A stretch of DNA of 64,000 bases, from the NCBI RefSeq assembly GCF_027484205.1, contig NZ_JAIXUB010000019.1:108181-172180 (forward strand), written 5' to 3'. The position numbers were made by a program, and so were the translations under genes. Within the stretch, counting starts at the first letter, position 1; the number at the start of each line of letters is the position of its first letter. Of the stretch, positions 1-7,999 are shown one piece after another. This stretch comes from Flavobacterium sp. GTDB lineage: Bacteria; Bacteroidota; Bacteroidia; Flavobacteriales; Flavobacteriaceae. The notes under the pieces are model-generated. The model made no database searches and was not told the DNA's origin. It worked only from the letters and a program-made list of their open reading frames with translations.

Positions 1-198
1 TCTTTCAACCATTTCAGTGTAGGGAATACTCATGCCAGCATGATACCCAAAAGCAAATTCAGGAATAACTTTACGTATAACTTCAACAAGTGGTGTTAAT
101 CTAAATTTATTAGTTTCAAAACCAACATGATAAACTCTCAAATTGGCTTCTGAAATATGCTCACTTAATACTAAATCTGATTCAAATGGTTTACTCAT
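1..198 (-). CDS. HamA/DUF1837-like protein, N-terminal 66 codons only (truncated by window edge)
   Basis: An open reading frame starts with ATG at 198, nine bases downstream of the hsdR stop codon, so the two genes are almost certainly co-transcribed. It runs off the left edge after 66 codons. The visible part reads MSKPFESDLVLSEH, then YHVGFETNKFRL, then LVEVIRKVIPEFAFGYH. The pattern VGFE..K(W/F)R...LVE.I...IPEFA..Y resembles the N-terminal half of the HamA (DUF1837) family, the nuclease partner of the Hachiman defence system. This is a motif comparison from memory. The PD-(D/E)XK residues of HamA would lie outside the window. It could also be an unrelated accessory gene between hsdR and hsdM/hsdS. 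Confidence 0.5.
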   Translation of the reverse strand, partial: MSKPFESDLVLSEHISEANLRVYHVGFETNKFRLTPLVEVIRKVIPEFAFGYHAGMSIPYTEMVER

Positions 199-206
199 AA
201 TGTATT

Positions 207-3005
207 TTAAGCCGCTAAAACTTCATTTAATTCATTAATAATCTTATCTGTTTCCTCTCCAAACAACTGCCACATTTTACTCAAACCGCCTTCGGCATTA
301 AATGGGCTTAGGTCAAAGTCGTCTTTGTCTATGCTAAAACTATTGGCTACATAGTCTTTCATCATGCGCAACCATTGCATTTGGGCTTCGGTAAAAGCAT
401 TATGTTGTCCTGCGTTTTTATCAAAAATCCACTTTTTAAAATTCGCATCCACCGTTTTATCATAAGCGGTTAAGTTGTTATCAATTCCTACTACACGTCT
501 TATCAATGAAACCAGAGCAATCAACTCGTTTTTTACCGATCCTCTGGCTGAGCTTGTTGAAGTCTCTAGTTGCTCATAAGCGCGCCAAACGGCTAAAGGT
601 GCTAATAGTGGTTTTTCGGTTTTTAGTTTTTCGCACAAGTCTTTTATCATTTTGTATGTAAACGTGCGGTGTCTGTAGTCTTGGGCATAAAAAATCTGCA
701 AAGCCGTAATTTCGTCTTTGTGGCTTTCAATCCATGTTTTAAAATCTCCAATCAATGCTGAGCTTGCCGAAGTATGGTCTTTTACCCAACCTATATTGGT
801 TATAGTGTCAATATTGCTAGTATCAATAATTTGGTCTAACTTTTTGCGTATATCAACAATAAAATCACGCAAGTAAGGGTTATGAAATACAGCAACTGCT
901 TCTTCAATTAGTTTTTTCTTTTCGGTTTCAATTGCTTTTTCAATCTCCATAGGAGCGAAGCCAAGTAGGTTTCCTTTTACACTAGTTTCAATTTGTTGGT
1001 TAGCATCTGGGTCATAGGCATGCAACAATTGTTTTACTACATGGTTAATAGTAAATCCATTGGCATTTTCGGCAAATTTAGCTTTGTCTTTATCGCTCAA
1101 TTGTCGGTCTAAACGAATCAATCGGTTGGCTAAAGTAGTCAACATATCTTCGCTAGTATTTCCCATTGCTACACTTTGCAACACATCTTTTAACGAAATG
1201 CCTGGAGCTTTTTCCAAAGGTCGGCTGTCTGTTTTTTGCGATTGCTCCACACCAATTGCATCAATAATTACAAAATGGTCTTTACTGAATTTGGCTGTGG
1301 GTGTGCCTTTGGCTTTCAATTCTTCTATAGAGCAAGTTCGTGTACCACGACCTTTCATTTGTTCGTAATAGCTACGACTTTTTACATCACGCATAAACAA
1401 CAATACTTCCAATGGTCTTATGTCAGTTCCTGTGGCAATCATATCTACTGTAACAGCAATACGTGGGTAATAATCGTTCCTAAATTGTTGTAACACACTT
1501 TTTGGGTCTTCCTCACTGCGGTAGGTTATCTTTTTGCAAAACTTGTTTTCTTCGCCAAATTCTTCTCGAACAATTTCAATAATATCCTCGGCGTGACTAT
1601 CGGTTTTGGCGAAAATCAAAAGTTTCGGCACTTCAAAATTACCATTGTTATCCCTACGGTCAGGAAACATGGCAGGCAAGTTGTCTTTGGTTGCTCTTAT
1701 AATAGTGCGTATAGTACTTGGGTTTACAATGTCTTTGTCCAATTGTTTACCGCTGTATTCTACATCTTCATCTAAATGTTCCCAAAAACGTTTACGAGTC
1801 AAGCGTTCACGTCGGTCAACAGGTTCTCCGAAACTTTTTAAAATACTACCGTTTTTGGTGATTTCGGTTTCAATGGTAAAGACATTATAAGGTACTAAAA
1901 CCCCATCAATGACCGCTTTTTCAAAACCATAATCCGAAACCAAATTTTGATTGAAATAACCAAATGTTCTATTGTCTGGAGTAGCTGTTAAGCCAACTTG
2001 AAATACATCAAAGTAATCCAATACTTGTTTCCAAAGGTTGTAAATACTGCGGTGACATTCGTCAATAACTATAAAATCAAAAAACTCTATTGGCACTTTT
2101 TCGTTATACCCAACAGGAACGGGTTCTTTGGGTTCAAAACGAGTTTCATTTGGGTTTTCTTCTTCGGCACTTTCATCCAATTCCGTTTCTTTTAAAATGG
2201 AATACATACGTTGAATAGTGCTAATATATACTTGTGAATCGTTAGGGATAAAGGAACTACTCAATCGAGTGACGCCATACAATTCGGTAAACAAACGATT
2301 GTCTTCTTGTGCTGTAAACGCTCTAAATTCGCCTTCGGCTTGTTCTCCTAAGTTTTTAGTATCTACCAAAAACAAAATGCGTTTGGCTTTGGCATATTTC
2401 AACAAACGATACACAGCAGTAATAGCAGTAAATGTTTTACCAGAACCTGTTGCCATTTGAATTAACGCTTTAGGCTTTTGGTCTTGAAACGATTTCTCTA
2501 GGTTGTTGATTGCCGTAATTTGGCAATCACGCAAACCATCTTCAGGAAGTGATGGCAAATCATGCAAACGACCACGCAAGGATTTAGTCTCTTTGAACCA
2601 ATTTAAAAGTGTTTCGGGTCTATGAAACGTGAATACATTTCGAGCACGAGGTTTTGGGTCTCTAAAATCGGTGAATTTTATAATTTCTCCATTACTCAAA
2701 TAAACAAAAGGTAATGGGGCATTGTTTAATAAACGAAGTTTGGCTTTAGCATAACCTTCCGCTTGATCTTCGGCAACAGTTAACGTACCAATTTCAGCAC
2801 GCTTGGCTTCAATAATTCCTACAGGAGTTTTGCCCACAAACAGCACATAATCAGCAGGACCAACATCGGTAACGTATTCTTTGATGGCAATACCCAAACC
2901 CGCAGCAAGATTGAATTTCTTCTTATCTTGTATAATCCAACCACTAGCAATCAATTGCTTGTCGATATTATCGCGTGCTATTTGTTCTGGGTTCTGGTTG
3001 GTCAT
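207..3005 (-). CDS. hsdR: Type I restriction endonuclease subunit R (HsdR, EcoEI-like)
   Basis: 932 residues, the usual HsdR length. It is the motor and nuclease subunit of a type I restriction-modification complex, translocating DNA by ATP hydrolysis and cutting unmethylated DNA. An N-terminal PD-(D/E)XK nuclease fold shows D52 and E66-A-K68, with a downstream QAEGYAK motif. SF2 helicase motifs follow: Walker A ATGSGKT at 185-191, DECH at 315-318, TATP at 340-343 and QMKGRGTRTC near 555. The C-terminus resembles the EcoEI R C-terminal domain. The hsdM and hsdS partners are not in the window and may lie beyond the left edge. Two short stretches, around residues 744-749 (TSASSA) and 814-819 (TSTSSA), are encoded by copies of a dispersed genomic repeat. 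Confidence 0.95.
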   Translation of the reverse strand: MTNQNPEQIARDNIDKQLIASGWIIQDKKKFNLAAGLGIAIKEYVTDVGPADYVLFVGKTPVGIIEAKRAEIGTLTVAEDQAEGYAKAKLRLLNNAPLPFVYLSNGEIIKFTDFRDPKPRARNVFTFHRPETLLNWFKETKSLRGRLHDLPSLPEDGLRDCQITAINNLEKSFQDQKPKALIQMATGSGKTFTAITAVYRLLKYAKAKRILFLVDTKNLGEQAEGEFRAFTAQEDNRLFTELYGVTRLSSSFIPNDSQVYISTIQRMYSILKETELDESAEEENPNETRFEPKEPVPVGYNEKVPIEFFDFIVIDECHRSIYNLWKQVLDYFDVFQVGLTATPDNRTFGYFNQNLVSDYGFEKAVIDGVLVPYNVFTIETEITKNGSILKSFGEPVDRRERLTRKRFWEHLDEDVEYSGKQLDKDIVNPSTIRTIIRATKDNLPAMFPDRRDNNGNFEVPKLLIFAKTDSHAEDIIEIVREEFGEENKFCKKITYRSEEDPKSVLQQFRNDYYPRIAVTVDMIATGTDIRPLEVLLFMRDVKSRSYYEQMKGRGTRTCSIEELKAKGTPTAKFSKDHFVIIDAIGVEQSQKTDSRPLEKAPGISLKDVLQSVAMGNTSEDMLTTLANRLIRLDRQLSDKDKAKFAENANGFTINHVVKQLLHAYDPDANQQIETSVKGNLLGFAPMEIEKAIETEKKKLIEEAVAVFHNPYLRDFIVDIRKKLDQIIDTSNIDTITNIGWVKDHTSASSALIGDFKTWIESHKDEITALQIFYAQDYRHRTFTYKMIKDLCEKLKTEKPLLAPLAVWRAYEQLETSTSSARGSVKNELIALVSLIRRVVGIDNNLTAYDKTVDANFKKWIFDKNAGQHNAFTEAQMQWLRMMKDYVANSFSIDKDDFDLSPFNAEGGLSKMWQLFGEETDKIINELNEVLAA

Positions 3006-3026
3006 TAATTATGCTATTCAATTTAT

Positions 3027-3034
3027 CAAAGATA
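3027..3034 (-). promoter_or_regulatory. Putative -7 promoter element of hsdR
   Basis: On the minus strand this reads TATCTTTG, a full match to the Bacteroidota -7 consensus TAnnTTTG, 21 bases upstream of the hsdR ATG. No convincing -33 TTTG is visible (only a T-rich GTTTTA), so this rests on one element. Confidence 0.4.
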
Positions 3035-3084
3035 AATATTTCTATAAGATTAAAACTACGTATAAATACTTAATTTTTGTAAAA

Positions 3085-3120
3085 GTAAAAACCGTAAAAC
3101 AATATATTTTACGGTTTTCC
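3085..3120 (-). terminator. Intrinsic terminator downstream of the DUF4328 gene
   Basis: Perfect inverted repeat AAAACCGTAAAA / TTTTACGGTTTT (3087-3098 with 3107-3118), with an A/T-rich loop. It lies between the DUF4328 stop codon and the hsdR promoter, so it separates the two transcription units. Confidence 0.7.
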
Positions 3121-3140
3121 ACATTTGGGTTAAAAAACTT

Positions 3141-3995
3141 TTATTGGGTAAGGTTTTCGGGTTGTGGTTCGGGCATTTTTTGTTCTTCGGCAACGAGTGC
3201 GGCTTCTTTATCGGCGTAGTTTTTAACCATAAAAATGGTAACCATTCCTAAAACTAATATTAAAAAGGAGGTTATGAGTTCAAGGATAGTAATATTTATA
3301 TAATGGTTGACTGTTTCGCCTCTTAAAAATACCTTAAATACAGTGTTTCCTAAAAAGGTAATGACAATCCACATGGTCCACCAAATGCCAATTAGCGTAG
3401 CGTTTGTATTTATTTCTTTTTTTGTAGCTTTTTCAAGTAAATCGGTAGTGTCATTATCTAGTTCCAACATGATTTTGTAGGGACGCACCAAGCAAATGAT
3501 AGGTACAAACCAACATCCAGCAGCCCAACCTTCGCTATATTCACAGTTGTCTGTTCGAATATCAAGGTTATAGTAGGCTCTACGAAACCACAAGATAAAA
3601 AATACACCACTAATAATATAAGAAATTAGGTAAAATATACTTGTTATTTGCTCTCTAGAATCATTAGAAGTAAGCAGTTCATCACTAACATAAACACCAT
3701 TTTTTAAATCTATTAAAAGGCGGTATTGCATATAGGAAGAAAGGACATTGATGATAGCAAAAAAAGAAACTACTAAAATGGCAATAATGGCATATTTGGC
3801 TCTTTTGTCGTTGGGTTTTAAATACAATAGCTTGTTGTGTGTTTCAGGAACTACTTGTTTGTCTTGCTCAAAGTAGGGACAAGCTTCATCGTCTTTGGGT
3901 TGAAATCCTCTAATGTTACAAATATCAAGAGGATCAAGAGTGCCTTTTTTTCGGTTTAAACAGGTTTTGCATTGCGCAAGTTGGACGTCAGTCAT
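3141..3995 (-). CDS. DUF4328 family integral membrane protein
   Basis: 284 residues from the preferred ATG at 3995. The frame is open 33 codons further upstream, but a TAnnTTTG promoter element lies inside that extension and MTDVQLAQCKTC begins the conserved part. The N-terminus has a Cys-rich segment (CKTCLNRKK, then CNIRGFQP and CPYF), suggesting a small metal-binding module. About four hydrophobic segments follow, with the signature FFILWFRRAYYNL and GWAAGCWFVPIICLVRPYKIM typical of DUF4328. The role of this family is unknown. The gene stands alone and ends in a strong hairpin. Confidence 0.8.
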   Translation of the reverse strand: MTDVQLAQCKTCLNRKKGTLDPLDICNIRGFQPKDDEACPYFEQDKQVVPETHNKLLYLKPNDKRAKYAIIAILVVSFFAIINVLSSYMQYRLLIDLKNGVYVSDELLTSNDSREQITSIFYLISYIISGVFFILWFRRAYYNLDIRTDNCEYSEGWAAGCWFVPIICLVRPYKIMLELDNDTTDLLEKATKKEINTNATLIGIWWTMWIVITFLGNTVFKVFLRGETVNHYINITILELITSFLILVLGMVTIFMVKNYADKEAALVAEEQKMPEPQPENLTQ

Positions 3996-4023
3996 AAAGA
4001 AAGTTATAGGGTTATATAATTTC

Positions 4024-4031
4024 CAAACGTA
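4024..4031 (-). promoter_or_regulatory. Putative -7 promoter element of the DUF4328 gene
   Basis: Reads TACGTTTG on the minus strand, a full TAnnTTTG match, 28 bases upstream of the ATG at 3995. Its position inside the longest open frame is the main reason for choosing the shorter protein. Confidence 0.45.
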
Positions 4032-4093
4032 GTAAAAATAGTTTGTTTTGGCAATTATTTTTGTTGGTGGATTTTTTGTTTCATAAAGTTTCA

Positions 4094-4400
4094 CGGAGTT
4101 AACACAAAGTACTACAAAGTTGTTTTTTAGAATTTTCTTTGCGACTATGTGTCTTTGCGAGAAAACTAATTAATCTGCGAATTTGTGATGGATTTTTTTG
4201 TTACACAAAGTTTCGCAAAGTTTGACACAGAAAGCATCATAATGTTTTTTAACCACACTTCGACTAGCTCAGTGCAGGCTACGAATCATAGATTTTCATT
4301 GAACATAAATTATATATATTACATAGAATAATTTGCGGCTTTGTGTCTTTGCGAGAATATAAATTAATTTGTAAATCTGTGGTGGCTTTTTATAGCGTTA
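4094..4400. repeat. CTTTGTG-type intergenic repeat array, inverted relative to the other arrays
   Basis: The stretch is non-coding and built from diverged copies of phrases such as CACAAAGTTTCGCAAAG, TGTCTTTGCGAGAAAA and CTGCGAATTTGTGATGG. The same phrases fill 10850-11400 and 14480-14815. A 65-base piece at 4245-4309 is the reverse complement of part of the 103-base unit found at 11229 and 14570. No gene is seen here. Confidence 0.75.
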
Positions 4401-4849
4401 CTTAGAGCGATTAATTTTGTGTGTAGCTGGTCCTATTTTTTTTGTAGCTGGATTTATTTTGTGAAACACTTTTCTGTTTTTTTTAAAATCTAGCATTTTG
4501 CTTTTTAAATCGTGTATTTTGTTTTTTAAATCCAGAAAAAAAATAGATTGGAGTTTATTTTTTATAAATGGGAGTAGCTCAAGGCAAAAAAAGGAGTGTA
4601 TTTTTTACAAAAAATCGTGTCCTTGTCTAGTCAAATCTAGCACCAATGTTTTTTGAAGCAGCACTTGTCTTGTCAAATCTAGCACATGACACGATAAAGA
4701 ACCTAGAGAAAACGGGCGGTTGGTGGGTTTTTGAACCTCTTTAACAAATTTTTAAATTATATTTAACGTAGTGAATTGCAATAGTGGGGAATAGGTTTTC
4801 GTTGTTTATGTAGTTAAAATCTGAATGTTTAATTTAATATTTTTAAAGA
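4400..4849. other. Gene-free A+T-rich spacer with short direct repeats
   Basis: No credible gene is seen in this 450-base stretch upstream of the gene at 4850. It holds several short near-repeats: GTAGCTGG followed by a T tract (twice, around 4424-4460), TTTTTAAATC (twice, around 4503-4532), and a 22-base repeat at 4622-4643 and 4664-4685 with one mismatch, spaced 42 bases apart. The promoter of the downstream gene must lie here, but no clear TAnnTTTG was found near its start. Confidence 0.5.
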
Positions 4850-5464
4850 ATGGCAAGATCGTATTTTCCATCAGCAGACCCAACGTTGTCAGTATGGGCA
4901 ACAAATTACAAAGAAAAAATTAGTAGTTATGCAACTGCGTTAGGCTTAACGGCCGAGCAAGTAGCAATTGAGCAGGCGTATTGTGACGCTTTGATTGCGG
5001 CAGTAAATAATGTGAGTAACAAGCGAAGTCAGGTCAAGTCTGCCATAGACGGCAGGAAGGCTACTTTAGCTTTTGAAGGAGGTGCTTTGAGAGCTGAAAT
5101 AGGTAGGCACAAGGCTATGGCAAATTTTACAGATGCTATAGGTCAGGATTTGGGAATTATTAGTCATAGTGTGGCTGTTGATTTTGCTACTTACAAGGCA
5201 AAAATTTCGGTAGAGCTTTATGGAGGTATGATTCGTGTTAAGTTCAAAAAAATGTATGCGGATGGTATAAATCTTTACCGCAGAAAAAAGGGAACTATGG
5301 ATTGGTTATTTGTGGCAAGAGCCACTAAGAATCCGTTTGATCATAGTTTTACATTGCAAGTAAGTGGGCAACCAGAACATTGGGAGTATCGCGCTTTTGG
5401 AGTTGTTGATGATATTGAGGTTGGTACTGCCAGCGATATCGTTGAGGTTATTTATGGGGTGTAG
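4850..5464 (+). CDS. Conserved hypothetical protein, all-alpha N-terminus with a fibronectin-III-like C-terminus
   Basis: 204 residues, no signal peptide and no membrane segment. Residues 1-110 look mainly helical (GLTAEQVAIEQAYCDALIAAV). Residues 120-204 alternate as in a small beta-sandwich (GMIRVKFKKMYADGINLYRRK, then WEYRAFGVVDDIEVG), reminiscent of a fibronectin type III fold. Similar proteins occur as orphans in Bacteroidota. The function is unknown. It is a single-gene unit with a hairpin terminator 36 bases downstream. Confidence 0.7.
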   Translation: MARSYFPSADPTLSVWATNYKEKISSYATALGLTAEQVAIEQAYCDALIAAVNNVSNKRSQVKSAIDGRKATLAFEGGALRAEIGRHKAMANFTDAIGQDLGIISHSVAVDFATYKAKISVELYGGMIRVKFKKMYADGINLYRRKKGTMDWLFVARATKNPFDHSFTLQVSGQPEHWEYRAFGVVDDIEVGTASDIVEVIYGV

Positions 5465-5500
5465 TTAATTTTTTACTACATATTTCACAAATTAGTAGAG

Positions 5501-5526
5501 TCGTCCTTTTTAGGGCGATTTTTTTT
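5501..5526 (+). terminator. Intrinsic terminator
   Basis: Stem TCGTCCT / AGGGCGA (one G-T pair) with a TTTT loop, followed by eight T residues. It lies 36 bases after the stop codon of the gene at 4850. Confidence 0.85.
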
Positions 5527-5559
5527 AAACCTGACAGGTTTTTAAAACCTGTCAGGTTT
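5527..5559. repeat. Palindromic AAACCTGACAGGTTT element
   Basis: Two abutting copies of AAACCTGACAGGTTT-type sequence form a long inverted repeat directly after the terminator. Each half is itself palindromic. It may act as a bidirectional terminator with the convergent gene ending at 5627, or be a dispersed REP-like element. Confidence 0.7.
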
Positions 5560-5626
5560 GAAAAGTCATTTATTAAACTTAGAATTTTTAATTTCTTTGT
5601 TTACGTTAATCAGGAAATTATTCATA

Positions 5627-6550
5627 TTAGTTATTATTAGATCTTTCTAATATTCCAAATTTTACTCCAAATGCAGTGAAAATATCTTTCTGTTCATCAA
5701 AGTTTTTACCAAATGACGCAACAGCTACCATACCAGGGATTATTTGGTAATTAGCAATAAATGCTAATCTGTCATAATTGATATCAAGTGTTGAATCTCT
5801 TCTATAAACATATTCTATTTGAAAGTCATAATTATTTGTTTGTCTGGAAAGACTTCCTCCAAAATCTAAAAATGAAGAGTTATTAGTTCCGCCAATTTCT
5901 TTACTATATCTCGCTAAAGCAACAATGTCAAGAAAAGAATTAGCAATTGGAGTATATCTAAAATTTGCCCATGCACTAATTTTTGATCCAGACAGGTTTT
6001 TATAATTTGTACCTTGGCCAGCATAAGCACCAGCTAATTCTAAATTATATAAAGTACGCCCACGCTCAGCTTGTAATTTGTCATTTTCAACTTGAAGTGC
6101 TGCAATATCAATTATAGGATTTGATAAAATCCCTTGTATAGTACTCTTGTATCCAAGAATAGCAGTTTCATTAAAATATTTTCTAAATAATTGGACTCTA
6201 AAACCTAATGAAACAGTTGTTGTATCAGTATTTTTGATTGATGCTACTGAAATAGCAAAAGTTTGTAAAATTGGAAAATGATTTGCAACATCATCTGTGA
6301 AAGAATAGTTAGCGTGATTAGTTAACCAATATGGAGAAGTTTCAATGGCACCTCCATTATTTCCTACATTAAGTAAGCTAATTGCAAACGCTTTCGGATT
6401 TGTTGGTTTTTCGATGTTTGCTGGTGATTCATCAAGCATTACAAAAGCAGGTGAACTCGGAATATTCAATTCATCTAATTTTGGAAGATTCTGACTCTGA
6501 GTTGTATAATAAGCTGCAGTCAGTAGCAAAAGTGTCGTAATTTTTTTCAT
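5627..6550 (-). CDS. Secreted protein of unknown function, probable outer-membrane beta-barrel
   Basis: 307 residues with a signal peptide (MKKITTLLLLTAAYYTTQSQ, cleavage near 20). The mature part has alternating aromatic/polar strands (NLELAGAYAGQG, ISAWANFRYTPIA, DFQIEYVYRRD, MVAVASFGKNF) consistent with an outer-membrane barrel, although it does not end in a terminal aromatic residue. It is the last gene of a three-gene minus-strand group (6976, 6558, 5627), 7 bases after the preceding stop. I do not recognise the family. Confidence 0.7.
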   Translation of the reverse strand: MKKITTLLLLTAAYYTTQSQNLPKLDELNIPSSPAFVMLDESPANIEKPTNPKAFAISLLNVGNNGGAIETSPYWLTNHANYSFTDDVANHFPILQTFAISVASIKNTDTTTVSLGFRVQLFRKYFNETAILGYKSTIQGILSNPIIDIAALQVENDKLQAERGRTLYNLELAGAYAGQGTNYKNLSGSKISAWANFRYTPIANSFLDIVALARYSKEIGGTNNSSFLDFGGSLSRQTNNYDFQIEYVYRRDSTLDINYDRLAFIANYQIIPGMVAVASFGKNFDEQKDIFTAFGVKFGILERSNNN

Positions 6551-6557
6551 TTTTATA

Positions 6558-6917
6558 TTAATTAAAAATTATATCTAAACCTAATGAGAAAACATCACCA
6601 TGATTATTAACAGTATCATCAAAAGTTACTGATGGAGCATTTGCATTGTGAAAGTAATAGGTAGCTACTACACCATTAGTCATTGGATTCACATCAAGAA
6701 TGTTTGTGAATATTTCTAGAGTTTTACCAATAATAGTTGATCCTTTACCTAAATTTAAGTTTGATATTTCGCCTTTTGCCAAAATATTTGAACTATCCTT
6801 CCATTTAATTATATTACCTCCAATTTGAGCATTACCAATAGTGATAGTTAAATAAACATCCGAATTTTGATTTACTACTTGGCTATTGAATGTTTCTTTT
6901 CTTGTTTTAATTTTCAT
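6558..6917 (-). CDS. Small hypothetical protein in the envelope module
   Basis: 119 residues with no signal peptide and no membrane segment. The sequence is rich in N, T, I and G with alternating beta-type patterning (DVYLTITIGNAQIGG), so it is probably an all-beta fold. It sits between a SPOR-like membrane protein and the barrel-like protein, in the same direction with close spacing, so a shared function is likely. No family is recognised. Confidence 0.6.
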   Translation of the reverse strand: MKIKTRKETFNSQVVNQNSDVYLTITIGNAQIGGNIIKWKDSSNILAKGEISNLNLGKGSTIIGKTLEIFTNILDVNPMTNGVVATYYFHNANAPSVTFDDTVNNHGDVFSLGLDIIFN

Positions 6918-6975
6918 AATTTCTAAAATTTTATTTTGCCTACTCTATAATCCTCTTTTCGGCATACGAGGTTTT

Positions 6976-7737
6976 TTACAAATTGTTGTTATTTTTAACG
7001 ATATAGGCAGTTTTATTTAGTTTTTGTCTGGCTTGTGTTAGTACTTTTGAAGCTTCAGATTTATCATTAAATCCAAAAATTATAGTACGATAAAAAGTCC
7101 CTTTTTTTATTATCCTCGAATTAGGATTGAATGCTAATACTTTTTTTAACTCATTTTCAGCATCTTCAAGTTTTTTGTCAGCACCAGTAATGATTATCCA
7201 TTCTTCATTATCTAATTTGTAGGATGTCTGTAATGGTTTTTCGAGCTGATTAATTTTTTCTTCTACTTTTTCAATATTAAAAAGTTGTTTTTCGTTTGGA
7301 CTAAGAATAGTATTGTTCTTTAGTTGAACATTTTTTAAATTTAAATATTCAGTATATTCTTTGTCAACTATAGAGTAATATTGTTCCCATGATTTTCTCA
7401 ATTCACCACTAGGCGATACAATGGATAAGTATTTTGAAAGTTGCCATCTTTCATAAACACCATCAGCCTTTTTTATGTCTGTTACATACTTATCAAAATA
7501 TTCAAGTTCTTTAATATCTTGATCTCTTTCCTTAAATAAATTTGAGACAACTAAAGTTACCGTTGCTATGCAAGTTGAGACAATAGTGTATTTAAACAAT
7601 TCAATCATCTTATCTAATTTTTCAGATGAGATAATATCTTTTTTCATGTAAATGAAAGCTAGTATCATAGCAATAATTGAAATTAACATGAAAAAACCAT
7701 AAAGAATAAATGATGCGGTACCTGTGTTTGTTAACAT
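6976..7737 (-). CDS. Inner-membrane protein with a C-terminal SPOR-like domain
   Basis: 253 residues. Two hydrophobic segments lie near residues 8-28 and 46-66, followed by a mostly helical, charged middle region. The last ~75 residues (EEWIIITGADKKLEDAENEL, then GTFYRTIIFGFNDKSEASKV, then KTAYIVK) have the beta-alpha-beta repeat pattern and spacing of a SPOR domain, which in other bacteria binds denuded peptidoglycan. The SPOR assignment is by pattern only. It is the first gene of the module, with a TAnnTTTG element 25 bases upstream. Confidence 0.65.
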   Translation of the reverse strand: MLTNTGTASFILYGFFMLISIIAMILAFIYMKKDIISSEKLDKMIELFKYTIVSTCIATVTLVVSNLFKERDQDIKELEYFDKYVTDIKKADGVYERWQLSKYLSIVSPSGELRKSWEQYYSIVDKEYTEYLNLKNVQLKNNTILSPNEKQLFNIEKVEEKINQLEKPLQTSYKLDNEEWIIITGADKKLEDAENELKKVLAFNPNSRIIKKGTFYRTIIFGFNDKSEASKVLTQARQKLNKTAYIVKNNNNL

Positions 7738-7762
7738 GATATATGATTTTAAAATTATATTC

Positions 7763-7770
7763 CAAAACTA
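7763..7770 (-). promoter_or_regulatory. Putative -7 promoter element of the envelope module
   Basis: Reads TAGTTTTG on the minus strand, matching TAnnTTTG, 25 bases before the ATG at 7737. The -33 element is not clear. Confidence 0.35.
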
Positions 7771-7816
7771 CTTTGCACTACTAACTTCCTGCTTATGGAT
7801 ATCACTAAAAAAGCAA

Positions 7817-7830
7817 TAGGTTTTTACCTA
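7817..7830. promoter_or_regulatory. Palindromic site 1, TAGGTTTTTACCTA
   Basis: Perfect inverted repeat TAGGT / ACCTA around a TTTT centre, in the 262-base divergent spacer between 7737 (minus) and 8000 (plus). A near-identical site lies 106 bases away. A binding site for a dimeric regulator is inferred. Confidence 0.45.
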
Positions 7831-7922
7831 ATAAGTTGAAATACTACAAATTATATGGTTTAAGTGAAATAAATTGTTATTTTAGCAAGAGAATAGGCGT
7901 GTAGGGAAAACACCTAAACAAA

Positions 7923-7936
7923 TAGGGTTTTACCTA
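7923..7936. promoter_or_regulatory. Palindromic site 2, TAGGGTTTTACCTA
   Basis: Differs from site 1 at a single position and starts 106 bases downstream of it. A looser relative (TAGGGAAAACACCTA) sits at 7902-7916. The sites precede the operon encoding the LuxR-type regulator at 10159, so autoregulation is a reasonable guess. Confidence 0.45.
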
Positions 7937-7999
7937 ATAGAAGTTAGAAGTAATAAATGGCATCTTTGCTACAGTTATTAACCCTTAAAACTATAAATT

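Noticed and set aside
207..3005. The helicase gene as HamB of a Hachiman pair
   Set aside because: It carries an N-terminal PD-(D/E)XK nuclease domain and an EcoEI-type C-terminus, the full HsdR layout; HamB lacks these.
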